Assembly (NCBI RefSeq): GCF_036370855.1
Contig: NC_088117.1
Coordinates: 8,246,001 to 8,310,000, forward strand
DNA from: Dromaius novaehollandiae
Taxonomy: Eukaryota > Chordata > Aves > Casuariiformes > Dromaiidae
Length of the DNA: 64,000 nt
Direction: 5' to 3'
Shown here: piece after piece, positions 35,401-60,516 of the stretch
How the letters are laid out: every line of letters starts with the position of its first letter
Numbering within the stretch: the first letter of the stretch is position 1
Notes under the pieces: model-generated
The model's input: the letters and a program-made list of their open reading frames with translations, nothing else
Databases searched by the model: none
Told to the model about the DNA's origin: nothing
Position numbers and translations under genes: made by a program

Positions 35401-36248
35401 GTCCTTCTGGCAGCCCCAGGAGTGGACCCACGCGCAGCCCCCTTTCCGCTGGCCTTACCTTCAAAACTGAGGTCGGCCCCGAACTCCAGGAGGATTTCTG
35501 CTGCGGGGACGAGCCCCAGCTCAGCGACCTTCAGCAGGGCATAGCTCACGCCTTCCTGATAAAAGGGGGAGTGCGTCTCCCTCTCCAAGACTCGCCTCAC
35601 AGCAGCCAGCCGGCTCCTGTCACTGCCCAGACAGGCAGGGCTTGAGACACACAGAAACAACCGGTTACTCAAGCGAACGGGTGTGCACCTCTCAGACATA
35701 GTCACAAGGGTCAGAGCAGCACCAGGCAGGAAGAACAAGCCCTGGTATCTCCTTGTCTTGTAAGCTCTAGGTATTGCTCCCTTCCACCACACTGCAAGGA
35801 GGTGGTAGGTTTTGCCATGCCCCAGTCTCTGACCTGTTGGCCGTGGGGTTACACAGCAGGGTCAGGGCCGCTGCTGAACTGCAGTTCAGATTTTATTGCC
35901 GTGGCTCAGGCAGAAAGGGCTGTTCCTGGGGAGTGTGCGCGGCCCCTGTGTTTGCTCTGCTCCAGCCTCATGCTCCCAAAGATCAACAGCAGAGAGCAGG
36001 GTGCCCGGGAGAATCCGCCCACAGGGACCCGGGTTCAATCCCAGCTGCATCCGGCCTCGGCTGCATCGCTGAGCTCCAGCTATGACTACTAAACGACCCA
36101 GTGAGTGTCTGCCCCCCAAACACTGCCCGAGTTACCTCTCGTGGGTGCTCTGGCTCTCTGCCTCCGGTATCGCCAGCAGCCCCAAGATCTCGTCTACCAG
36201 GGGCTGATACTCGAAGATGATTCTGCGGAAGCCGTGCAGGAAAGGCAT
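31743..36248 (-). CDS. ASB6: ASB6, ankyrin repeat and SOCS box protein 6, complete, 6 coding exons
   Basis: The spliced minus-strand CDS is 36248-36136, 35622-35459, 34315-34209, 33814-33706, 33148-33062 and 32419-31743. It encodes 418 aa (human about 421). ASB proteins are substrate receptors of Elongin B/C-Cullin5 ubiquitin ligases; ASB6 has been tied to insulin-signalling adaptor APS. The N-terminus MPFLHGFRRIIFEYQ is the family start. Six ankyrin-type repeats follow (about residues 62-92, 95-127, 129-164, 166-203, 204-256 and 258-290), with TALHIAVLRNQPDMVELL and SPLDLASEEPERLPCLQRLL the clearest. The C-terminal SOCS box is residues 372-407: LKHLCRVFIR is the BC box and LPLPDRLKWYLL the Cul5 box. 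All introns are GT-AG and phases agree. One donor is weak (exon 4). No frame damage is visible. Confidence 0.97.
33062..33148 (-). CDS. ASB6: ASB6 coding exon 5
   Basis: An 87-bp exon between the acceptor CATCCCAG and the donor GGAG|GTGAGA. It encodes GKTALLHALASSDGVQIHNT and the following SIRLLLEG, part of the fourth ankyrin unit. Confidence 0.95.
33706..33814 (-). CDS. ASB6: ASB6 coding exon 4
   Basis: The acceptor TGTGCAG precedes 33814. It encodes residues 129-164 plus one base, an ankyrin unit ending LGADVNAADKN. The donor AACG|GTCCGT departs from consensus at +3 and +4. The protein junction DKN-G-KTALLHAL fits the family, so I accept it. Confidence 0.93.
34209..34315 (-). CDS. ASB6: ASB6 coding exon 3
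   Basis: The exon follows a minus-strand acceptor ending CTCAG and ends before the donor CGG|GTATGG. It encodes residues 93-128, the best-conserved ankyrin repeat (YYTALHIAVLRNQPDMVELL). Confidence 0.95.
35459..35622 (-). CDS. ASB6: ASB6 coding exon 2
   Basis: The acceptor CTGGGCAG ends at 35623 and the donor GAAG|GTAAGG follows 35459. It encodes residues 38-92, including HSPFYQEGVSYALLKVAELG and the first ankyrin unit ending LLEFGADLSFE. Confidence 0.95.
36136..36248 (-). CDS. ASB6: ASB6 coding exon 1
   Basis: The ATG is at 36248-36246 and the donor GAGAG|GTAACTC follows 36136. The exon encodes residues 1-37 and two bases of S38. An in-frame upstream ATG (36341) would add 31 poorly conserved residues. 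I prefer MPFLHG because it is the family N-terminus. Confidence 0.94.
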
Positions 36249-37300
36249 CGTGCTCTGCTCTGCGCACCGGCCGGCCAGGGGCCTCCAGCATGGCAGAGGC
36301 GTCTCCTCCCACCGGGGAATCAGGCGGGCCAACCCCGGCACTACCTGGCTTCCATACGACTTTCCCTCCTTTTAAAATAAAAAAGCTTTCCTTGCAGTCT
36401 TTGCATTTACAAAAAAACAAAACTATGGCCTGCCTCTCTCCCTTCTTACAGGTTTCTAGGAGGAAACTAGAACCAGAGCGGGGGAGCTCCTCCCACCCGG
36501 CAACAAGGTGTTTTCATCTCAAATCACCTCCTGCAGGGAGGGCCACAAAACACCAGGCGCCTGCTGCAGACCGAAACGGCCCAGGCGCAGCCCGAGGTGG
36601 GGGCACGGCACGTTGGCAAAGGCTCTGCCATGAGCCACCGTGTGCCGGGTCCCCCCCACAGCACCGGCCCCACACCCCCAGCTGCCCCCAGCCTGCCCCC
36701 GGGCTCAGCTGCAGCAGCCCACTTAGGAGACAAGTCCTCAACCCCCCCACACCCTATCCAGGCCAGCCAGGGCCCCCCCAAATCCCTCCACAGCCCATGG
36801 GGCAAGGCTGAGGGGACCCGTAACCCCCAGCCCCCCACACGGGCAAACCCAGTATCCCCTAAGTGCCCCCAGCACCCGGGGGGGGGCGGGGAGCCCAAGG
36901 GGGCAAGCCTGGAGCCCCTGGGCCCCCCCGCACTCTATGGGGACAAGCACACGGAGTCCCCAGGCCCCACGGGGACAAGCCCGCAGGCCGCCGGACCTCC
37001 ACGGGAGCAAGCCCGCGGGCCCCCGCCTCCCGCCATGGCGGCAAGCCGGGGGGAGCCGAGACCGCCCCAACTCATCGCACCTCCTGCGCGGCGCCGCCTC
37101 CCGCGGAAAAGGCCCCGCCGCGGGGCAGGGAGGGCGGCCGCGCGGTGCCCCCCGCTACCTCCCCGGCGCGGCCCGGCCGAGCGGAGCCGCGGTCCCGTCC
37201 AACACCTCCCGCCCCGGTGCCGCAGCCCCGCCAGCGCCCGCCGCCTCTCACCTGCCCCGGCCCCGCCGCCCGCCGGAAGCGGAAGCAGCCAGCGGTGCCG
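36249..37300 (-). promoter_or_regulatory. ASB6: ASB6 5' region: CpG island with possible untranslated first exon
   Basis: From about 36.85 kb the sequence becomes a dense CpG island. On the minus strand a consensus donor GGGGCAG|GTGAGAG follows 37252, so an untranslated exon could end there and splice to an acceptor such as TTTTAAAAG (ending about 36369). Alternatively transcription starts directly upstream of the ATG exon. The start site is not determined. Confidence 0.45.
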
Positions 37301-37304
37301 GCTG

Positions 37305-37435
37305 GGGGCGTGGCTAGGAGGGGGCGTGGCTTGGGGCGTGACTCGGAGGGGGCGTGGCTGGGAGGAGGCGTGGCTTGGGCCATGGCTCGGATGGGGGGCG
37401 TGGCTAGGAGGGGGCGTGGCTCGGAGGGGGCGCCG
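37305..37435 (-). repeat. GGGGGCGTGGC array upstream of ASB6
   Basis: At least seven imperfect copies of a 15-20 bp unit built on GGGGGCGTGGC separated by TNGGAG-type spacers. Each unit contains a GC-box/CACCC-like core (minus strand GCCACGCCCCC) suited to Sp/KLF zinc-finger proteins. It sits immediately upstream of the inferred ASB6 start. Confidence 0.8.
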
Positions 37436-37499
37436 AGCGGCAGCCAGGGGGCAGCAGGCGGCAGCGAGCGGCGCCGGCGGGGGCGCGCGCGGGGCGGGA

Positions 37500-37885
37500 G
37501 CGCGCGCAGCAGGTGCGCGCCCACCTACCCCCCCCCCCCAGCGCGCGCGGCGCGTGCGCACACCGGGGGCGCGCGTACCCGCACGTGCCGGCGCGAGCGG
37601 CGGGGCGCTCGCAAGGTGCACGCGCGCGCGTGCACGCCCCCAGCCCGTGCACGCCCCCGCGCAAGGGGCAGGCGCGCCTGTGCACAGGGCTGCAGCGTGC
37701 ACGTGCGGGTGCACAGATATGCGTGCACGAGATGCGTGCATGGGGGGGGCACAGGGGGGCACAGCCCCCCCCACACCAGACGTGTGCACACGCACACACA
37801 CACACGTGCACGCGCACGCGCCGCACAAGCCCCAGCCTGCCCACCGGTGCCCACGCACGGGCCCCCACGCGTGCCGCACACGGGC
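37500..37885. repeat. Alternating purine-pyrimidine, Z-DNA-prone CpG/TpG tract
   Basis: About 380 bp dominated by GCGCGC, GTGCACG and CACACA steps, for example GTGCACGCGCGCGCGTGCACG near 37620 and CACGCACACACACACACGTG near 37789. Alternating purine-pyrimidine runs of this type favour left-handed DNA under supercoiling. Confidence 0.7.
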
Positions 37886-38164
37886 GGGGCGTGCCAGGGC
37901 GCTTGTCCCCGACGCCGTGCGTCTCCCGGCGCCGCTGCACCTCACGGCAACGCACTTTAAGCTGCCTCAGGGCCATTCGTGCGGGCGGGCCAGGCCGCTG
38001 CCTGGGGCCTGGTGCTGCTGCCGCCTCGCCAGGACGGTGCCGAGTTGCCTCCCCTCGGGCCTGGCCCCACGCGGAGGCTGGGCCGCGTCCCTGTCCCTCT
38101 GAGCACGTCCCTGTCCCGCCGAGCCGGGCGCTGGCACTGCCCTGGCTGCAGGACCCCGGATGAC

Positions 38165-38580
38165 ACCTTCCCCTTCCGTCTCCTTCCCTTCCCTTCCCTC
38201 CTTTTTCTTTTCTTTCCTTTCCTACTTCTCTCCCTTCTCCTTCCCCATCCCCATCCCTTCCCCTTCCTTTTCCCCATCTCTTCCCCCTCCACCTCTCCTT
38301 CTCCATCTCTTCTCTTTCCCTTTTCCCTTCCCCATCCCTTCCCTTCCCCATCTCTTTCTCTACCACTTCCCTTTCCCTTCCCTTCTCCTTCTCTCCCTTG
38401 CCTTTTTTTCCCCATTTCCTTCTTCTCTCCTTGTCCTTTCCCTTCCCCATCCACTTCCCCATCTCTTACCCTCCCTGTCCCCATCCCTGTCCCTGTCCCC
38501 ATCCCTGTGTCCTGCCCGTTCCCTTCCCCTTCCCTTCCTCATCTCTCCACCACTTTCCCTCGCACCTTCCCCCTCTCCAC
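38165..38580. repeat. Polypyrimidine tract (CCTTTTCCC type), about 415 bp
   Basis: The plus strand is almost entirely C and T in units such as CTTCCC, CCTTTTCC and CCATCTCTT, with scattered A. The asymmetry suits triplex (H-DNA) formation. The open frames here read as Pro/Ser/Phe low-complexity peptide and are not genes. Confidence 0.85.
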
Positions 38581-38664
38581 TCCGCTCTGCCAGGAACCAG
38601 GGCCGGAGATGATGGCGGGCCCCCACGTGCTGCTGGCCCACACCTCCGTGCCAGGTCCTGCACC

Positions 38665-38917
38665 CTCGCTCCCTCGTTCCATCGCTCCCTCGCTCCCTCG
38701 CTCCCTCGCTCCCTCGCTCCCTCGTTCCATCTCTCCCTCGCTCCCTCGCTCCCTCCTTCCATCGCTCCATCGCTCCCTCGTTCCATCGTTCCATCGCTCC
38801 CTCACTCCCTCGCTCCCTCGCTCCCTCGTTCCATCGCTCCCTCGTTCCATCGCTCCCTCCTTCCATCGCTCCCTCCTTCCATCGCTCCTTCCCAGCCTCG
38901 CTCCCTCGCTCCCTCGC
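38665..38917. repeat. CGCTCCCT / CGTTCCAT octamer microsatellite
   Basis: About 31 near-perfect 8-bp units, mostly CGCTCCCT with variants CGTTCCAT and CTTCCATC, in a continuous array. No stop arises in several frames, so long Ser/Pro/Leu/Arg open frames appear on both strands. Confidence 0.9.
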
Positions 38918-39226
38918 CAGCTCCGTGCCACGGCGCTTCCCACCGCGCAGAGGCACTGGGTGACTTTGCCCCCCCCCCGTCCCCATCCCCGTCCCAACCA
39001 GCCGCACTGGCTGGAGAGGAGGCCTTGGGGTCCGCAGCGGTGCCAAAAACCCATCAAAACCCGCCCCGGAGGCGTCGAGCCCGCGGGGACCCGAGGGGCT
39101 AAACCCCCTCCCGCACCGGGGACGCCTGCGCCGGCAGCCCGCGAGGCCGAGCCGGGGAGCCCCTTCCCGTGGCGTCGGGGCTGCGCGGCGGCGGCTCCCG
39201 GTGCGGGAGCACCCGTGCTCGGTGCC

Positions 39227-39263
39227 CGGCGGCGGTGGCGGTGGCGGTGGCGGTGGCGGTGGC
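39227..39263. repeat. GGTGGC hexanucleotide repeat
   Basis: About six tandem copies of the 6-bp unit GGTGGC (GGCGGT) in GC-rich intergenic DNA. Confidence 0.85.
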
Positions 39264-39354
39264 TCTGCCCCGCTCGCCGTGCCCGTGGCGGCGGGGGGGA
39301 GGAATGCGCTGGCGATGCAGCGGGGAGACGGGGCGGCAGCGAGCGAGCGGAGAG

Positions 39355-39480
39355 GGGCATTTTAGGAGGAAAGCCAGGGAAATTTGATCATTAAGAAATC
39401 CTCCTGGCTGTCTGGGGGAATTTAATTAAATTGCTGGAAAGGGCTGTGAGCACATCTGGATCCAATATGTGCGGCTTTGA
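39355..39480. promoter_or_regulatory. Candidate conserved non-coding island
   Basis: AT-rich sequence in GC-rich surroundings, with TTTGATCATTAAG and a palindromic TTTAATTAAA. The abrupt composition change and homeodomain-type sites suggest a cis-regulatory element between ASB6 and PRRX2. It is inferred from composition only. Confidence 0.3.
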
Positions 39481-39690
39481 TTTTTTTTCTCTCTTTCTTT
39501 CTTTCTTTTTTTTTTTTTAGTTCACTCTTTTCCCATCTCGCTGTTGAAGGAGGTGGGGGGGGAAAGGGAAATAGCAGAGCCGCGGAGTATTGGTTCATCT
39601 GGGACCGGGATTCCTGGCAGGGAAAGAAAGAGAGAGAGGGAGAAAGAAAGACAGAGCGAAAGAAAGAAGCAGAAACAGAGGGAATAAGAA
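39481..39690. repeat. T/C-rich run followed by GA-rich run
   Basis: TTTC/TTTTTT sequence at 39481-39520 and an AGAAAGAGAG-type purine run at 39620-39680 form an inverted pair of low-complexity tracts. No coding signal is seen. Confidence 0.6.
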
Positions 39691-40157
39691 ATCTGGGAGG
39701 AAAACCCTCAGCGAGGCCTGGCCGGGGCGCTTTACAACCCCCCCGACTATTAACACGAGTAGCTGTTGGGGCAGGGGGGAGCCGGGAGAGCCGGGGGGGC
39801 CGAGGAAGAAAGCAGGATCCCAGGGCAAATGGGGAGGGATGGCGGGAGAGACGGGAATTGCTCCGTGGATAAAGAAATGCCGTTCCCAGGCAAGCGAGGG
39901 CGGGGGGCGGCCGGGCCCGGCGCCCCGGGGACCCTGGCTGCTCCGGTGCCACTCGCCCCGGCCCCGGTGTCCCTGGCAGCAGGAGGCAGCGACCAGCATC
40001 CCGGGACACGGTTGCAGCTGTGGGTGGCAAGGGCACCGCTCTCCTCCCGCTACGGCCCAGCCGCGAGACGGCCCGGGCACCGGGGGCTCTGGCCAAGAAA
40101 AACTTCCCTGGCACTGAGCCCCCCCAAAGCCCAGGCTGCCTCCGGTCCAACCGGGGG

Positions 40158-40748
40158 TCTGCAATGCTTGCAGGGGTCTGCAACGCTTGTGGGGGTGCAC
40201 AGTGTTTACAGAGGGTGTGCAACGCTTGCAGGGAGTGTGCAAAGCTTGCAGGGGGAGTGCAATGCTTGCAGGGAGTGTGCAATGCTTGTGGGGGGAGGGC
40301 AATGCTTATGGGGGTGCACAACGCTTGCAGGGAGTGTGCAACGCTTGCAGGGAGCGTGCAAAGCTTGCAGGGGGAGTGCAAACCGTGCAGGGATGCACAA
40401 CGCTTGCAGGGAGTGTGCAATGCTCACAGGGGGTGTGCAACACTTGCAGGGAGCGTGCAAAGCTTGCAGGGGGTGTGCAACGCTTGCAGGGAGTGTGCAA
40501 AGCTTGCAGGGGGAGTGCAATGCTTGCAGGGAGTGTGCAATGCTTGTGGGGGGAGGGCAATGCTTATGGGGGTGCACAACGCTTGCAGGGAGTGTGCAAC
40601 GCTTGCAGGGAGCGTGCAAAGCTTGCAGGGGGAGTGCAAACCGTGCAGGGATGCACAACGCTTGCAGGGAGTGTGCAATGCTCACAGGGGGTGTGCAACA
40701 CTTGCAGGGAGCGTGCAAAGCTTGCAGGGGGTGTGCAACGCTTGCAGG
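40158..40748. repeat. 21-bp minisatellite with 258-bp higher-order duplication
   Basis: Tandem units of about 21 bp sharing the core GTGCAANGCTTGCAGGG, with some 24-bp or degenerate members, span about 590 bp. A block of 12 units is duplicated as a 258-bp higher-order repeat: the variant AATGCTTATGGGGGTGCACA at 40301 recurs at 40559, and the following units match in order. Both 21 and 258 are multiples of three and the units lack stops, so all three forward frames and some reverse frames stay open as Cys-rich peptides. I regard these as non-coding. Confidence 0.92.
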
Positions 40749-41399
40749 CAGCCCCGCGGCAGCCACCCGCACCCCGTCGCCCTGCCAGGCCCGCAGGCTG
40801 GTGCCCGTCCCCGGCAGCCCTGCCCTCGGCTCCCGGCCCTCCTCGGCCCCGGCGCGATGCCGTGCCGGGCTGCTGCCCCTGCGCTTGCAGCCTGCAGCCC
40901 CCCAGGCCTGGGCACGCGGTGCCTCCCCCCCACCCGCAGCCCGGCCCCGCATCGCCCGGGCACCGGCGCCCGGCTGCAGCCACGGAGCTGCCGCGGTGCC
41001 GGGATCGCAGCAGCGAAGACGCGTCGGGAAACACAAACGGAGATCACCCAGAGCCGTGGTTTTAATTTTTTATATTTTTCTACGAGAAAAAACACGAAGG
41101 ACTGATAAAACACCGCACCTCCGGCCCAGAGCAGCGCTGAGCCCGCGCGTGAGCCTAACCGGCCGGCACAACCACACTCAGCTTTAGGCCAAGCGAACGT
41201 CTCCGGCTTGGTTTCCGCCGACCGTGTGGTGCAAAGCGTGGCCGGGCGTCCCCGCGCCAGCTCCGCGGTCCGCTTTGAATCGCTCAAAACGCATTTTTCT
41301 AAAAAGACGACCTTGCGCAGGAGGGCTGGGAATGACAGGCGAGGGGTTTGCAAACAAATGGGTCTGGCGTCGGATGCCTTGCGTGGCTGGCGGAGCGAA

Positions 41400-41890
41400 A
41401 AAAATGATGCTTGGGGAAAAGGAAAAAAAAAAAAGTCAAATCCTACAGCTAAAAAGGAAATTGCATTAATACAGATTGTTTTATTTAAAAAAAGCAAACC
41501 CTGACCTCTACTTCAAAAAAGTCATTAGACATTCTCCTTCTGAGAGGCCGACGGGGGATATTACTGAAAGGCCAGTTAATTTCTCAATGACTTACTGTTC
41601 TTGCTCTGCTCGTGGAAATGTGTAAAGAGTCGGAGGGTAATTTAAGGCACCCTGCAGAAAGGTGTGTAAATCTTTGCATGTCTAAAGAAACTTTACCAGA
41701 CCGCTAGGATCGGGAAAAAGAAAATGCTTGGCCTTTTTTTTTATTTTTGACTTTCCTTTGGAACTCCGATCCCCTTTGATCATAAAAAAGGTCATATTTC
41801 ACCCCAGAAAAAATATCAGCAATCACAGGGCCGAGGAAGTGCGAACCCAAGGGGGTTTCGCCGACGATTATTCCCTCCGTTTAATTATTT
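41400..41890. promoter_or_regulatory. Candidate PRRX2-proximal conserved non-coding element
   Basis: About 490 bp of AT-rich, non-repetitive sequence 1.5-2 kb upstream of PRRX2 exon 1, set in GC-rich DNA. It holds several TAAT/ATTA sites (GCATTAATAC, GTCATTAGAC, GTTAATTT, GTAATTTAAGG), TTTGCATG and GACCTCTACTTC. No frame is coding. The high complexity with composition unlike its flanks is what an ancient enhancer looks like. Cross-species alignment would decide. Confidence 0.4.
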
Positions 41891-42679
41891 AATGCCGTGA
41901 GCGGAGCGAAAGAAGTCTCCCCTGGAAAAGCCAGACGGGTCAAGAGTAAGGTCCGGCCAAGGGCGAGGAGGAGGAAGGGGGTTATAAACGCGGCCGAGCA
42001 AGGCTGGGGGAGGAAGGCCGGGCCGCGGCGCCCTGCAAAATGCTCGCGGCAACTTGTTCCCCGGCCCGGGGGAGACCTGGGGGCCGGGGGGGGAAAGCCG
42101 GGGGGCCGAGCGGAGGGCGCAGCTCCCCACGGAGACCCAGGCGCCTCCAAGGCCACTTGTCCATCGCAGCGGGGCGGTTTGGTGGGATGAAGCAGCTTGG
42201 GGACGGGGTTGCTCCCGTTCTCCCAGTTATTCCACGGGAAGAGTCTGTTGCCAGCGGGCACCGGGGAGGGAACCGGAGGAAGCGGTGTGGGATGGAGGGT
42301 CAAGCCGTGCCTGGCCCAAGGGACGGTGGCACGGCTGCGGGGCCGAGCTTTGCTCAACCACGTGCGCCGGTGCATCAACTCGGGGAGCAGCGTCGCCTTG
42401 CACCGCGCCGGAGGGGCCCGTCCGGGGGTGGGAAAGCGGCGTGACGCCCCCCCGGGTTTACACGGCGAGGAGGGGGGCTAACCTACCGCTGACTCCAGTT
42501 TCCCCATAGCCAAGGCCCCAAATTTGGCCCAGTAGGTGCAGGAGTGGGACCGAATAGAGGGGCAGAGGGAGGCTGGACCGGCGCCTTGGGGCCTCGGGGA
42601 GCCCCCGCCCCATCGCCCCGAGCCTGGCCCGAGCCGGGCACCAGCGACCAGCCGCCGGTTTCTGCCCCCCTCCCACCAC

Positions 42680-43403
42680 CTCCTCCATGTATATATATAT
42701 GTTTAATTTTTAAAGAGGAAAAACTCCTTTTTCCTCCCCCGGTGGCTGGTTTTCATTAGGGAGGTTTCTTTGTAACCCCGAGGGAAGCAGCCTCGGAGTT
42801 TTTAACTGCGGTGCAGGACGTAATTATCTCATTAGGGCGAGAGAGCCGGGCTCGTCCCGGGGGAGGCGACCCCGCCGCGGGGGGGGGGGTCCGGGGGGGC
42901 CCCGCCGCCGCCTGCAGCCGTCGGGCCGGGAGCAGCGGCCCCTCCGCCCGCGGCGCGGCCACTTACACTTGTTGATAGAAGCACTTAAACGGGCCGGGGG
43001 GGGATGTGGAAGGGGTGAAAGAAAAGGGAGAGAAGCGGCTTTTCCGCCCGCTCTGCCCCCCCGGGCGGGTGCGCGGCTCGGCCCCGGCGGGGGGCAGGTC
43101 GCCGGGCCGGGGGGCGAGGGGCCGCCCCGCTCGGCTCGAGCAGGGGCGTTTGTTTGAGCAGCTCCAGAGCAAAGAGCGAGGGAAGAAAGTTTGGGCTGGA
43201 GCGTGGTTTTTTTCCCCAGACGTCAGCACAAGGCGGAACAGGGGCTGGGGAGGGAGCCCGGCTCGCAGGGCAGCCGAGAGTTTTTTTCTTTTTTTTTTTC
43301 CCCCCTTTTTAATTATTATTATTTGGGGGGGGGGGAGGTGGGGAAGGGGGCCGGGGAGCGGCCCGGCACCTCGGGGTGGGCTGCGGGCTGGGGGGGGGGA
43401 GCC
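42680..43403 (+). promoter_or_regulatory. PRRX2: PRRX2 promoter and 5' UTR (CpG island)
   Basis: A CpG island precedes exon 1, interrupted by two AT-rich spots: a TATATATATA stretch at about 42690 and TTTTTAATTATTATTATT at about 43307-43324, roughly 80-100 bp before the ATG. Sequence between 42963 and 43400 is expected to contain the start site and 5' UTR. The exact start cannot be read. Confidence 0.5.
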
Positions 43404-60277
<16,874 letters not shown>

Positions 60278-60510
60278 CTGGGGCAAAACACCCCTGGTGC
60301 CCTCATCCAAGATACCAGTGTGGAGCTCCTGTGCCGGTCCAGGACGAACCCAGCGCCCGCCCAATCCAAGTGCCACTCATCCAATGTCTCAGCACCTCTC
60401 CTCTCCTTTTCCCTTTTGAAGGTAGAGTCAGTCCCAGTCCAAAGTGGCACATATTATAGACACATATGGAGCAAACTTGGTTAGAAACTTGCTTTTCCGC
60501 ACATCCTTAT

Positions 60511-60516
60511 AATAAA
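60511..60516 (+). terminator. PRRX2: Proximal PRRX2 polyadenylation signal AATAAA
   Basis: A canonical hexamer 234 bp after the stop. The downstream sequence is TATATACACACACA rather than GT-rich, so use is uncertain. Confidence 0.35.

Noticed and set aside
36249-36341. 31-residue N-terminal extension of ASB6 from an upstream in-frame ATG
   Set aside because: The family start is MPFLHGFRRI. The extra residues look like untranslated leader.
38665-38917. Telomere-like or centromeric satellite
   Set aside because: The unit is CGCTCCCT, not TTAGGG, and the array is only about 250 bp inside a gene-containing region.
37979-39394. 471-codon plus-strand open frame
   Set aside because: It is a reading of the polypyrimidine tract and octamer array (Pro/Ser/Phe and Ser/Leu/Pro/Arg repeats), not a gene.
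39766-41187. Long Cys-rich forward frames (473, 361 and 292 codons) and a 332-codon reverse frame through the 40-kb minisatellite
   Set aside because: Open in all forward frames because the unit and block lengths are multiples of three. No starting context, splice signals or homology.
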